64,000 nucleotides of DNA from assembly GCA_041745295.1 (NCBI GenBank), contig JBGTJE010000089.1, forward strand, positions 62,001-126,000, written 5' to 3'. The translations under genes were made by a program, and so were the position numbers. How positions within the stretch are numbered: the stretch's first letter is position 1; each line of letters starts with the position of its first letter. Below, piece by piece: positions 43,705 through 52,452 of this stretch. A model generated the notes under the pieces. The model had not been told where the DNA came from. It searched no databases and saw only the letters and a program-made list of their open reading frames with translations. This DNA is from JANMEB01 sp041745295 (GTDB taxonomy: Bacteria; Planctomycetota; Planctomycetia; Pirellulales; Pirellulaceae).

Positions 43705-44499
43705 ATGCTTGAGCGCAAGCCTATCTTTCCGAACGTCATCGAAATTAACCATCAACTGGGCCAGTTGCTCGGCTGCAACGTCTACATCGTTTACGACGAA
43801 AACGAATGGCTGATGATTGATATCGGATACGAGGACACCGTCGATGAAATAATCGAATTGATTCGGCAGATGGATTTCCCGTTTTCCCAGTGCAAGACAT
43901 TGATCGCGACCCACGCCGATGTCGACCACATTCAGGGCTTAGCCAAAGCCAAACAAATTCTCCGGACCAGTGTGACGGCACATTCCAAAGCAGCTGGGCC
44001 GATCGAAATCGGCGACCGGATCCGGACATTTGCCGAAATCGAAGCCCAGGGTATCAGCATGCCGATGGCCCCGGTCCCCGTCGATATCCTGGTGGATGAA
44101 GGCGATACGATTCAAGTCGGGCGGCTCAAGCTGGACGTGTGGTTGACTCCTGGACATACCGATAGCCAATTATCGTTTCGACTCGGTGAGTTGCTCTTCA
44201 GCGGTGACAACATTTACCGCGACGGTTGTGTTGGTGCGATCGACGCCCATCACGGGAGCAACTTGCCGGATTTCGTCCGCTCGCTGGAGCGAATCGTGGC
44301 CAGCGATGCGCGGTGGCTGCTGCCGAGCCACGGTCCCGTATTTGAAAAGGACAACCAGCTCATTCTGCAGACGATACAGCGAATTAAAAAGTACCTGCAC
44401 ATGGCGGATTTTGGGACCTGTGCGATCGATTGGCCGCTGATGGATCAGTTCGAACAAGAATTAAAATCCGGCACGCATCTCGGTTCGCGAGCCAAGTAA
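43705..44499 (+). CDS. Metallo-beta-lactamase fold hydrolase
   Basis: 264 aa. The metal-binding motif ATHADVDHIQG (His-x-Ala-x-Asp-His) is at about residues 70-80, with later TPGHTDSQLSF, LLFSGDNIYRDG and LLPSHGPVF, completing a two-metal site. It belongs to the MBL superfamily, where thioesterases, glyoxalases and lactonases look alike, so the reaction is not assignable. ATG at 43705 chosen because the frame before it has no Shine-Dalgarno or conserved residues. Confidence 0.85.
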   Translation: MLERKPIFPNVIEINHQLGQLLGCNVYIVYDENEWLMIDIGYEDTVDEIIELIRQMDFPFSQCKTLIATHADVDHIQGLAKAKQILRTSVTAHSKAAGPIEIGDRIRTFAEIEAQGISMPMAPVPVDILVDEGDTIQVGRLKLDVWLTPGHTDSQLSFRLGELLFSGDNIYRDGCVGAIDAHHGSNLPDFVRSLERIVASDARWLLPSHGPVFEKDNQLILQTIQRIKKYLHMADFGTCAIDWPLMDQFEQELKSGTHLGSRAK

Positions 44500-44778
44500 T
44501 CCGCCGCGGAACTCGCCAGAGTTTCGGTCTGGAGACTTCTCCGCATTTGCCAGCATTTGTCGCTATCAATCGAAGCGCGGTCGACCCGCAAACTTCGACC
44601 AATTTGCCCATGACAAAATGTCGAGCATCAAGGCTTAATCCGCTTTTGGTAATCGTAGTAAATTTGCCGAATACTCTCGACCTGTGGACGATGCCCTGCC
44701 GATTTCAGAAGCAGATTTGAAATCTGAACCGCAGGATGCCAACGAGTCGTTTGGCCCAAGTCCTTTTGGGGAGTGTCC

Positions 44779-45108
44779 ATGTATCGTCGAGTAATTTTAT
44801 CCAGCGTGGTCGCCGCCGCCGTACTATTGGTGTCGCACGTTGGCACCGCTCAAGCCCAGGATCGAGCCTTTGGACAATCGTGGGGTTCCGAGAATTCGCG
44901 GGTCGACATGAATCGGTTTTATCATTATCCCTACGTGTATTACCCACAGAATTACTGGGGCAATGAATATTACCGCAGCGCCGACAGTTTGTATTACCGC
45001 TACCCCGCGGAGATGCGGGTCCCGATTTACAATCGCGCTTGGCATAACGAGTACCCGCAAACGCGGCGCTACCATTGGGGCCATCAGTTTGTGACCGACG
45101 TGTTTTAG
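44779..45108 (+). CDS. Small secreted Tyr-rich protein
   Basis: 109 aa. GGGGAG lies just upstream of the ATG at 44779. Signal peptide MYRRVILSSVVAAAVLLVSHV ends in TAQAQ. The mature part is rich in Tyr, His, Pro and Asn (RFYHYPYVYYPQNYWGNEYYR, YYRYPAEMRVPIYN). I recall planctomycete genes of this look annotated 'calmodulin-binding', without evidence for that. Tyr-rich secreted proteins may be wall or stalk components. A terminator follows. Confidence 0.75.
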   Translation: MYRRVILSSVVAAAVLLVSHVGTAQAQDRAFGQSWGSENSRVDMNRFYHYPYVYYPQNYWGNEYYRSADSLYYRYPAEMRVPIYNRAWHNEYPQTRRYHWGHQFVTDVF

Positions 45109-45152
45109 TACCGTCGACAGCCTAGAAAAGATTTTGTCTCCCAGCAGTCAAT

Positions 45153-45180
45153 CCTTCGCCTTGGCGAGGGATTTTCTGTT
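45153..45180 (+). terminator. Probable terminator of the Tyr-rich protein gene
   Basis: Stem CCTTCGCC/GGCGAGGG (one G-T pair) with a TT loop, followed by ATTTTCTGTTT. It lies between convergent genes and could act for both directions only weakly on the minus strand. Confidence 0.6.
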
Positions 45181-45191
45181 TCTGGACCAAA

Positions 45192-45821
45192 TTATCGCTG
45201 CGATTGCTCATAGACGGCTTGGATCAAGCCATCAACGGTCTGGTAGCTCGCTTTCGGCTTGCTCAGCACCCTTTCGAGCAAGCTCCGCGCGTCGACTGGG
45301 GAATGCCCCAACGATACAAGAATCTGATAGGTCTCCTCGACAACGTCGAGCGCGGCGGGCGGTTGCTCACCGGTTCCGCGCGGCACGAGCAGGGCGAATT
45401 TGGCCATCTTGCGCCGCAACTTAGCGACGATCCGTTCGGCCGTCGCTGGGCCGATGCCGGGCAGCGTCGTAAGACTCTTGACATCCTGCTGTTCGATTGC
45501 GCGGGCCACGTCTTGAACCGGTCGGACCATTGCCCGCAGCGCGGTCTTCACGCCGACCCCATCGACCGAGCAAAACACTTCGAAAAACTCCCGTTCAGGC
45601 TCGCTGTTAAAGCCGATGAGCTTGGGAGTGAGTCGACCGCCTCGAGCACTATTGCCGTCGATGTAATCGATCGTGAACAAACTAACCGATTGGGCCAACG
45701 ACAGTTGAATTTGACGGCGCGTGAAGTCTGGTATGAGAACTTCGTATTGAAACGGTCCGACGTCGATCAACGCGCAGCCTTCGGCGATTTGGCGCAAGGT
45801 CCCTGTGATTTTGGTAATCAA
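45192..45821 (-). CDS. ruvA: Holliday junction branch migration protein RuvA
   Basis: DNA-binding tetramer that loads RuvB on Holliday junctions; 209 aa. The N-terminal barrel ITKITGTLRQIAEGCALIDV is followed by a helix-hairpin-helix region with SVDGVGVKTALRAM and LTTLPGIGPATAERIVAKLRRKM, then a C-terminal helical domain (VEETYQILVSLGHSPVDARSL). It starts at TTG 45821, which overlaps the ruvC stop (TTGA), a coupling that fixes the start. Gene order ispF-ruvC-ruvA on one strand. Confidence 0.92.
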   Translation of the reverse strand: MITKITGTLRQIAEGCALIDVGPFQYEVLIPDFTRRQIQLSLAQSVSLFTIDYIDGNSARGGRLTPKLIGFNSEPEREFFEVFCSVDGVGVKTALRAMVRPVQDVARAIEQQDVKSLTTLPGIGPATAERIVAKLRRKMAKFALLVPRGTGEQPPAALDVVEETYQILVSLGHSPVDARSLLERVLSKPKASYQTVDGLIQAVYEQSQR

Positions 45822-46306
45822 TCTAGTTTCGCTTTCGAGCAAAGAAAGTGGTGGCAAATCGCTGTCGCCAACGCGTCGGCGACATCGGGGGGATCGGGCG
45901 TCTCGGTCAAATTTAATTGACGTGTCACGGCAACTTGAACTTGCGATTTGGGGGCCCGCCCGCTTCCCGTCAAGATCCGTTTTATTTGGGTCGCCGAATA
46001 GGATTGAATGGGAATCCCAGCGCGGCTGATGGCCAGAATCAATACGCCTCGCGCATGTCCCATCAAGATCGCCGTCTTCGGTCGGTCGAAGTGCGAGTAC
46101 AATTCCTCGATCGCGGCGATGTCGGGCTTCAGTGCGTGCACCAAATCGGTGACGCCGTCGAATAATTTCTGCAGGCGCGGCGCAAGGTCTCGATCCGAGC
46201 CGCTCCTTATGACTCCGGCTTCGACAACCGACAGCCGACGGCCTTCCGCGAGTACGACGCCATAACCAGTGGTGTTGAGGCCGGGATCGACACCCAGAAT
46301 GCGCAT
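45818..46306 (-). CDS. ruvC: Crossover junction endodeoxyribonuclease RuvC
   Basis: Holliday-junction resolvase; 162 aa. The catalytic acidic residues are Asp7 (GVDPGL), Glu67 (AIEELY) and the pair in DVADALATAICHH. It starts with ATG at 46306, 15 bases after ispF. Overlap of its stop with the TTG of ruvA couples the two. Confidence 0.94.
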   Translation of the reverse strand: MRILGVDPGLNTTGYGVVLAEGRRLSVVEAGVIRSGSDRDLAPRLQKLFDGVTDLVHALKPDIAAIEELYSHFDRPKTAILMGHARGVLILAISRAGIPIQSYSATQIKRILTGSGRAPKSQVQVAVTRQLNLTETPDPPDVADALATAICHHFLCSKAKLD

Positions 46307-46321
46307 GCACGACTCAGTGGC

Positions 46322-46831
46322 TCAAACGTTGGGTTTACTCAACAAAACGACACATTGTGCCGAGATGGCAACTCGCTGGCCGACGGCATCGACCCCCTCT
46401 CCCGTTTTGGCTTTGACGCTGATCGCCTCTAGGGGAAGGCTCAGGATTCGCGCGATGGACTGGCGAATCGCGAGCTTGTGCGGTGTCAGCTTGGGGGCTT
46501 CGGCAAAAACGATACAGTCCAAATTAATGATTTGGTAGCCCGCCTCGGAGATGCCCTCGACCACGAGCGTCAGCATGCTCTGGGAATCCCGATGGCCATT
46601 CTCCGGTGCCGTATCCGGAAACCACTCGCCGATGTCCCCCATACTTGCCGCACCCAGCAACGCGTCTGTGATCGCATGCAAAAGCACATCGGCGTCGCTG
46701 TGGCCGATCAAGTGCTGCGGGAAATCAATTCGGATTCCACCCAACACCAACGGGCCCCCCTCGCCGAGGCGGTGGGTGTCGTGGCCCATGCCAATTCGCA
46801 ATGAATTAGTATCGTGAGATGGTGCAGTCAT
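46322..46831 (-). CDS. ispF: 2-C-methyl-D-erythritol 2,4-cyclodiphosphate synthase
   Basis: Fifth enzyme of the MEP isoprenoid pathway, trimeric, zinc-dependent; 169 aa. Metal ligands are in MGHDTHRLGEG (Asp, His) and HSDADVLLHAITDALLGA. The ATG at 46831 places the first motif at about residue 16; a longer frame starting further up is not believed. It heads the ispF-ruvC-ruvA group. Confidence 0.93.
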   Translation of the reverse strand: MTAPSHDTNSLRIGMGHDTHRLGEGGPLVLGGIRIDFPQHLIGHSDADVLLHAITDALLGAASMGDIGEWFPDTAPENGHRDSQSMLTLVVEGISEAGYQIINLDCIVFAEAPKLTPHKLAIRQSIARILSLPLEAISVKAKTGEGVDAVGQRVAISAQCVVLLSKPNV

Positions 46832-46920
46832 CGTTTTCGATCGCAAGCCAATTTCGGCCGTCATCAATGAAGGGAGTATGAGAGACCATTCTCTCAGCCG
46901 AAGTCTAGCACAATGAACCC

Positions 46921-46986
46921 GGAACACTAATCTGCGCGAATCAACGCATTGCCAAATTAGTGGCGATTAGCGCAGATTAGTGTTCC
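46921..46986. repeat. Inverted repeat in the gap between ispF and the ABC exporter genes
   Basis: 22-base arms 46921-46942 and 46965-46986 (GGAACACTAATCTGCGC and its complement), 21 of 22 paired, with a 22-base spacer. Unlike the other pairs, each arm has no strong inner hairpin. It lies between divergent genes. Confidence 0.65.
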
Positions 46987-47068
46987 GCAGTTCTGCTTTT
47001 GCATCAGTCCGCCGCGGACTCCCTTTCCGTCCCGCGCCAAATGCCTATTGGGAAATCGATTGACCCCG

Positions 47069-47074
47069 TATAAT
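47069..47074 (+). promoter_or_regulatory. Probable -10 box of the ABC exporter operon
   Basis: A perfect TATAAT ending nine bases before the ATG at 47083. With normal spacing the transcript would start at or within two bases of the ATG, i.e. leaderless. The upstream TTGGGA at 47048-47053 is a possible -35 box (spacing 15). No Shine-Dalgarno is visible. Confidence 0.5.
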
Positions 47075-47082
47075 CCTCGGTT

Positions 47083-48144
47083 ATGTCAGTCATCGAAGTC
47101 CGCCAGCTCTGGAAGTCGTACCGCGTTTACCAAAAGAAAGAGGGGCTGCTGGCGTCGATTAGCGGATTGTTTCGCCGAGACTATCGCGATGTCCACGCCG
47201 TTCGTGGAATCGATTTGGACGTGGCCCGGGGCGAGTTCGTGGCGTTCTTGGGTCCCAATGGTGCCGGCAAGACGACGACGCTCAAGCTTTTGTCGGGCGT
47301 ACTTCGGCCGTCCCAAGGCAGTTGCAGTGTCCTGGGTTTTACTCCCTGGCATCGGGACAACGCCTACCGCCGTCGCTTTGCCCTCGTGATGGGCCAAAAA
47401 AACCAATTGTGGTGGGATCTGCCGGCCCAAGAATCCTTTCGACTCCACCAGCACATCTATCGAATTCCTCCGGCGGACTTCAACCGAGTTCGCGACGAAT
47501 TGGCCGAATTGCTCAACGTTGGCAAGTTGATGAGTCAACCAGTTCGCGAGCTTTCGCTCGGCGAGCGCATGAAAATGGAACTGATCGCCGCGTTGTTGCA
47601 TCGTCCCGAAGTCCTATTTCTGGATGAGCCGACGATCGGATTGGACGTCGTCGCCCAACACAATATCCAGCAATTCCTAAAATACTATCAGCAAGAGCGC
47701 AACATCACGACGATGTTGACAAGCCATTACATGAAAGACGTGGCGGCGCTCTGCCAACGCGTGATCATTATCGCCAACGGCTTGATTCACTACGACGGAT
47801 CCCTGGGCGGGGTCATCGACCAATTCGGGCGCGACAAGATCGTGACGTTGCAGTTGAGCGAAGACGAATCATTCGCCCAATTCGACGACTTGCCGAATCT
47901 GATCGAAATCGTGCCTCCCAAGCTGAAATTCCGGGCGTCGCGCGATGAGGTAGCTCAAGTCCTGGCGCGGTTTCTCGCCAAACACACCGTGCACGACGTT
48001 TCGGTCGAGGATCCGCCATTGGAAGAAGTCATCGCCAAAGTGTTTTCCCAAGCCCAAGCGGACCATCAAAAACGATCCGCGATCGATGGGTCGTCCGCCG
48101 AACGAATGGACTCTCGAACCAAACGCGTGGGAGAACGGACGTGA
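47083..48144 (+). CDS. ABC transporter ATP-binding protein
   Basis: 353 aa ATPase subunit of an ABC-2-type exporter. Walker A FLGPNGAGKTTTLKLL, Q-loop region MGQKNQLWWDLP, signature LSLGERMKMEL, Walker B VLFLDEPTIGLD and a switch His in LTSHYMKDV are all present. The type (COG4586-like, with a long C-terminal part) goes with two separate membrane subunits that follow. It ends in a GTGA overlap with the next gene. Substrate unknown. Confidence 0.92.
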   Translation: MSVIEVRQLWKSYRVYQKKEGLLASISGLFRRDYRDVHAVRGIDLDVARGEFVAFLGPNGAGKTTTLKLLSGVLRPSQGSCSVLGFTPWHRDNAYRRRFALVMGQKNQLWWDLPAQESFRLHQHIYRIPPADFNRVRDELAELLNVGKLMSQPVRELSLGERMKMELIAALLHRPEVLFLDEPTIGLDVVAQHNIQQFLKYYQQERNITTMLTSHYMKDVAALCQRVIIIANGLIHYDGSLGGVIDQFGRDKIVTLQLSEDESFAQFDDLPNLIEIVPPKLKFRASRDEVAQVLARFLAKHTVHDVSVEDPPLEEVIAKVFSQAQADHQKRSAIDGSSAERMDSRTKRVGERT

Positions 48145-49001
48145 GTGGATCGTTGACCCAACGCGCCATGACGTGGTGGACGTTCTTTCGAATCTCGGTC
48201 GAAGAGCGACTGGTGTATCGCGTCGATTATGTGATCGGAACGCTTCTCCGGTTCCTGCCGATCGTCACTCAGATATTTTTGTGGTGGACGATTTTCGAGT
48301 CGGCACATGCGGCGAGCAGCGACGGATCGGAGTTCGCGATCGAAGGCTACCGCTACCACGACATGGTGGCGTATTACATGCTCGTGACCGTCAGCCGCGC
48401 GTTTTCCAGCATGCCCGGCCTTACACCGGGGATCGCCCGGCAGATCCGCGACGGCGAAATTAAGAAATATTTGATCCAGCCAGTCGACTTGATTGGAAGT
48501 TTGCTTTTGCAGCGCGTGGCGCACAAGGTCGTCTATTATTTTGTGGCCATCCTGCCGTTCGCATTCGTGTTTTATTTGTTGGGCGATTTTTTCCCCAACG
48601 GCTGGCCGCCGGTTGATGTCCTCCTAGTCTTTTTCGCGTCGCTCGTTTTGAGTTTTTTGTTGGGGTTTTTTCTGGAGACGACGTTTGGCCTTTTGGGGTT
48701 TTGGTTCCTCGAGATTGCCTCGCTGACGTTTGTTTTCATGCTGCTCAATTTTTTCCTGTCGGGGCACATGTTTCCCTTGGAACTCCTCCCGCGCGAACCG
48801 ATCAATTGGCAGTTCTTGGTCGATATCCTGCCATTTAAGTTTTTGGCGTACTTTCCCGCGGCGGTGTTTCTCGGCAAGGTCACTGGGGCGGAAATGTATT
48901 GGGGATTGGCGATCGAATTCGCTTGGGTCGTCGTCCTGATTTTGGTCACCCGCGTCGTCTGGTCGCGCGGCGTCGCACGCTACAGCGGTTTTGGAGGTTA
49001 G
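48141..49001 (+). CDS. ABC-2 family transporter permease, first subunit
   Basis: 286 aa with six predicted transmembrane helices, e.g. FLPIVTQIFLWWTIF, VVYYFVAILPFAFVFYLLGDF and VLLVFFASLVLSFLLGFFLE. The cytoplasmic segment GIARQIRDGEIKKYLIQPVD is typical of the COG4587-type permease. Starts at GTG 48141, coupled by GTGA to the ATPase gene. Confidence 0.88.
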   Translation: MSGSLTQRAMTWWTFFRISVEERLVYRVDYVIGTLLRFLPIVTQIFLWWTIFESAHAASSDGSEFAIEGYRYHDMVAYYMLVTVSRAFSSMPGLTPGIARQIRDGEIKKYLIQPVDLIGSLLLQRVAHKVVYYFVAILPFAFVFYLLGDFFPNGWPPVDVLLVFFASLVLSFLLGFFLETTFGLLGFWFLEIASLTFVFMLLNFFLSGHMFPLELLPREPINWQFLVDILPFKFLAYFPAAVFLGKVTGAEMYWGLAIEFAWVVVLILVTRVVWSRGVARYSGFGG

Positions 49002-49005
49002 TCCG

Positions 49006-49893
49006 ATGCCCGCGCGATCGACCGACGTCGCCACTTCTGCCAAACCATTGCAGCCGGCGTATGGCAAAGTCCTCCTGACATTCGCTCGGAATTCGATCGT
49101 CCGCGAAATGTCGTTTCGGACGAATTTCATTTTGCAGTCCATTTCGTCAATTTCATGGGCCCTGATGAACTTCGGACTGTACAAGATCATCTATTCGCAT
49201 ACCCGCCAAATCGGGCAATGGGGCGAGCACGAATTCTTTGTGTTCCTGGCGACGATGTGGATTATCAACTCCGTCGTGCAAGCTTTTTTCATGCCCAACG
49301 CTGACGAGTTCAGCGAGCTGATTCGGACCGGCAATCTGGATTACGCGCTCCTCAAGCCGATCGATACGCAATTCCTGATTTCCTTCACTCGCATCGATTG
49401 GTCACAGTTGACCAACCTCGTGACTGGATTGGTCATCTTGGGGCTTTCGCTTTTTCAACTAACGCACCAAGCCACGAACCCGCTCGTGATTGCCCCTTGG
49501 ACGGTGTTGGCGTACGTCTTTTTTTTGGCGTGTGGGACCGTCGTCATGTACGGCCTGATGTTTACGTTGGCCGCGACCAGCATTTGGCTTGGCCGCAATC
49601 AGAACTTGTACACCTTTTGGTTTTACATCACGAACTTTTATCGTTACCCAATGGAGATTTATCAACGCGGCGCACTCGGCTGGTCGCTATTCGCAACGTT
49701 TACGTTCCTCATTCCGATCTTGGTCGTGGTGAACGTCCCCGCACGGCTCCTCGCCCGTCCCATCCGCCCGAACTGGCACGAGTTCGAATGGGCCTTTGCG
49801 GTGCTTGCGGTTGTCGCCGCGGTCGCGAGCTTGGCGATCTCGCGAGTCGTTTTTCGGTTGGCCCTCAACAGTTACCGCAGCGCCAGCAGTTGA
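49006..49893 (+). CDS. ABC-2 family transporter permease, second subunit
   Basis: 295 aa with six predicted transmembrane helices. It resembles the preceding subunit in layout, with the segment ELIRTGNLDYALLKPIDTQFL in place of IRDGEIKKYLIQPVD. The ATG at 49006 has GGAGG nine bases upstream, which decides against the TTG at 48991. It closes the three-gene exporter operon. Confidence 0.88.
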   Translation: MPARSTDVATSAKPLQPAYGKVLLTFARNSIVREMSFRTNFILQSISSISWALMNFGLYKIIYSHTRQIGQWGEHEFFVFLATMWIINSVVQAFFMPNADEFSELIRTGNLDYALLKPIDTQFLISFTRIDWSQLTNLVTGLVILGLSLFQLTHQATNPLVIAPWTVLAYVFFLACGTVVMYGLMFTLAATSIWLGRNQNLYTFWFYITNFYRYPMEIYQRGALGWSLFATFTFLIPILVVVNVPARLLARPIRPNWHEFEWAFAVLAVVAAVASLAISRVVFRLALNSYRSASS

Positions 49894-50239
49894 TCTCCGA
49901 GGCGCAACAGCTCCGAGCGGTGCCAGCCTCTCGCCGGTGTTCATTCGCGATCATAACGATTGAGCGGGATTTGCCGTCGAGGTCTCCCGTTGTCGTGAAA
50001 TTCGGACCCGCGGCACATTTCCGATTTGCCGAATTTGGTCGGCCGGCGACTATTGCAAGCCAAACTTGGGCTTCTAGAATGAAGTACGACGCCTTCCCGA
50101 CGCGATGATTAGTGCACCGAAGCACTCGTTCGCCAGGTCGCCGGGGTCCGGGCGGGCGTCTGCTAATCTGGAATCGACCGGCGAACTTGATTCCCTGACT
50201 CGTTCAATCGCCGAATTCGCAAGACCGGAGCTGATGCAA
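49894..50239. other. Intergenic region, 346 bases
   Basis: No gene is supported. A frame reaching back to 50105 reads into the next gene but lacks conserved features. No hairpin or promoter stands out. Confidence 0.45.
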
Positions 50240-51376
50240 ATGTCAAATTTGATTCCCTTGGACAAAGCTGCCCAGATGCTGGGTATCGACGCGAAAGCTC
50301 TCAATAGCTTGCGATTGCAGAACGACATCCTGGGTGTGCGCGATGGTTCCGTTTGGAAATTTAGACTCGATGAGCTGCAACGCTACGCTGACGAGAATGA
50401 TATCAACTTCAATCAGGGGGGAGCCGCTCCGGCAAAATCCTCGGCCGAGGGCGACGACATGGATTTTGAATTGAGCAGCGGCACGCTCAAATTGGAGGAC
50501 AGCGGTGATGAGCTCATCATGAAAGACTCGGACTCGGTCGACTTGAGCGACGATATCAAGGATTCGTCCGAGTTGTCGTTCGGCTCCAGCGATATCGCAT
50601 TGGCTGCCGGAGACGACAGAGTCTTGGGCGGCGACGCTCCCAAATCCGAGAATCCGTCCGACACCGGCCGACTCTTGGCCGGCACCCGTGGCCCCGAAGA
50701 TCAATTGCTCAGCCAAGGCGGAGGAATGCTGGGCGACGATAGCGCCGAAATGGACAGCGATTTCGAAGACAGCGATCTCGTGCTTGACGATAGTGATTCG
50801 AGCAATAAAGTCTCGCTCGAAGCCAACGACAGCGGAATTAATCTCAGCCCGACCGATAGCGGCATTTCACTCGAAGAACAACCGCTTGAATTGGGTGGTT
50901 CGGATATCGATTCGCTCGAGTTGCCCGACGATGATGATGTCATCTCGTTGAACGAAGCGAGCGCGATGGACGCCCCCACTGAATTGAGGGCCGAAGACGA
51001 TTTCAATCTGACCCCGTCGTTCGACTCGGGCGAAGATGAATCCAGCGGTTCCCAAGTCATCGCCTTGGAAGACTCCGAATTATTCGCCGATGATTCGGCG
51101 CCGACGATGCTTTCTGAAAGCGACGTTGTCGCACAGCCGCATTTGATCTCTGACGAATCCGCGGAGGGCCAGCCGGTTTATTCAGGCGCCATGGCGATGG
51201 TCCCCGAGATTCCCCTCAAGACTTGGGAAGTAACCATGTTGGGAATTACCGCCCTGATGTCGGTCCTCTGCGCTATGGTCGCCTTCGACGTCGCGCGACA
51301 CATTTGGCAAGGAGACGAACCAAGCGGCCTCACCTCGACGCTCATGGATTTCTTCGTCGGAATATTGGGCAAATAG
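50240..51376 (+). CDS. Protein with helix-turn-helix domain, long acidic region and C-terminal membrane helix
   Basis: 378 aa. The N-terminus MSNLIPLDKAAQMLGIDAKA...VWKFRLDELQRYA is an excisionase/MerR-like DNA-binding fold. Residues about 70-330 are very acidic and Ser-rich with repeated DSDL, DSGINLSPTDSGISL patterns. One transmembrane helix lies near the C-terminus (VTMLGITALMSVLCAMVAFDV). GGAG at 50227-50230 is nine bases before the ATG at 50240, favouring it over 50234. A DNA-binding domain on a membrane-anchored acidic tether is unusual. folE follows 5 bases later. Confidence 0.75.
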   Translation: MSNLIPLDKAAQMLGIDAKALNSLRLQNDILGVRDGSVWKFRLDELQRYADENDINFNQGGAAPAKSSAEGDDMDFELSSGTLKLEDSGDELIMKDSDSVDLSDDIKDSSELSFGSSDIALAAGDDRVLGGDAPKSENPSDTGRLLAGTRGPEDQLLSQGGGMLGDDSAEMDSDFEDSDLVLDDSDSSNKVSLEANDSGINLSPTDSGISLEEQPLELGGSDIDSLELPDDDDVISLNEASAMDAPTELRAEDDFNLTPSFDSGEDESSGSQVIALEDSELFADDSAPTMLSESDVVAQPHLISDESAEGQPVYSGAMAMVPEIPLKTWEVTMLGITALMSVLCAMVAFDVARHIWQGDEPSGLTSTLMDFFVGILGK

Positions 51377-51381
51377 TACAC

Positions 51382-51978
51382 GTGGATTACGAACACGAGC
51401 AATTCCAACAAGCGATCGAAAAGGTCGATATCAAAGCAATCCAAGGCGCTGTGCGGACGATTTTAGCCGCAGTCGGCGAAGACCCCGACCGGCCCGGACT
51501 GAAAGAGACTCCGCGACGCGTGGCGCGAATGTACGCGGAAATGTTCGCCGGGCTGCATGTCGATCCGTCACGGCATCTGAAAGTGATCTTTCCTGAGTCG
51601 TACGACGAGATGGTCTTGATCCGCGACATTCCCTTCACCAGCATGTGCGAGCACCATCTGCTGCCGTTTAGCGGGGTCGCCCACGTCGCCTACATTCCGG
51701 ACGGCAAGGTCACCGGGTTGAGCAAAATTGCCCGCGTGATCGAAGAGATCGCCCGCCGGCCCCAAGTCCAAGAGCGGATGACGCAACAGATCGCCGAACT
51801 GATCCATGGCGAATTGAACACCAAAGGGGTCGCCGTCGTCGTGAGCGCCGAACATTCTTGCATGTCAATTCGCGGCATCAAGAAGCCCGGCAGCACGACC
51901 GTCACCAGCGCCCTCCGCGGTCTCTTCAAAGACAATCAATCCACCCGCGCCGAATTCATGTCGCTGATTTCAAACTGA
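51382..51978 (+). CDS. folE: GTP cyclohydrolase I
   Basis: Converts GTP to 7,8-dihydroneopterin triphosphate, the first step of folate and (through queD) queuosine synthesis; 198 aa. Zinc and catalytic residues are in SMCEHHLLPFSGVAHVAYIP and the second Cys in AEHSCMSIRGI. The start is GTG 51382 (MDYEHEQFQQAIEKVD), five bases after the preceding stop. A longer frame reaching to 51223 overlaps that gene and is rejected. Confidence 0.95.
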   Translation: MDYEHEQFQQAIEKVDIKAIQGAVRTILAAVGEDPDRPGLKETPRRVARMYAEMFAGLHVDPSRHLKVIFPESYDEMVLIRDIPFTSMCEHHLLPFSGVAHVAYIPDGKVTGLSKIARVIEEIARRPQVQERMTQQIAELIHGELNTKGVAVVVSAEHSCMSIRGIKKPGSTTVTSALRGLFKDNQSTRAEFMSLISN

Positions 51979-52077
51979 TCACTGTTAAGTGTCCCGAGCG
52001 TGTTGCGGAAATCGTCTCCTGGCAAATCATTGTTCACCTTCGTCAACCGCGTGAATTCACTCGTCAGATTGCAATAA

Positions 52078-52452
52078 ATGAAACTCCCAGAACTCATGGG
52101 AAAAATTGACAAATGCTTGACGGAATGCGGGGCGTTCAAGGTTATGGCCTTTCCCAAATCTGACGCCGGCCAGCCAAATCAATCGCTTACGCCGGTGATC
52201 GGCGCATATGCAGATGACACTGGAAGGGACATTATCCTTCGGTTGGCTGATGAAAATGGGATCGGCGAATTGTCGGGCGTAGTTCTTCAAGAGCTTTTCG
52301 TTACGCTTCAAATGTTAAACACCGGCCGCGACGACTATGAGGTGGAGTTTAGTGCTTCAGGTCCGGGGGAGGAGTGGCGATTGGACTTGCCAATAGTGGG
52401 TACCGGCGTAAACCCGGCTCGCAAGCTCTTTGCCTTTATTACCGCAGGATAA
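52078..52452 (+). CDS. Hypothetical protein
   Basis: 124 aa, acidic, no signal peptide or membrane helix. It begins MKLPELMGKIDKCLTECG and reads as an alpha/beta domain (VIGAYADDTGRDIILRLAD, VVLQELFVTLQML, YEVEFSASGPGEEWRLDL). No family is recognised; small acidic proteins of this kind are often immunity or inhibitor proteins, but nothing here proves it. No Shine-Dalgarno is seen. Confidence 0.5.
   Translation: MKLPELMGKIDKCLTECGAFKVMAFPKSDAGQPNQSLTPVIGAYADDTGRDIILRLADENGIGELSGVVLQELFVTLQMLNTGRDDYEVEFSASGPGEEWRLDLPIVGTGVNPARKLFAFITAG

Noticed and set aside
46832..46927. Upstream extension of IspF
   Set aside because: The residues before 46831 are unlike the family and the frame simply happens to be open.
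51223..51381. Long N-terminal extension of GTP cyclohydrolase I
   Set aside because: The extra residues overlap the preceding gene in another frame and do not resemble the family; GTG 51382 gives the normal start.
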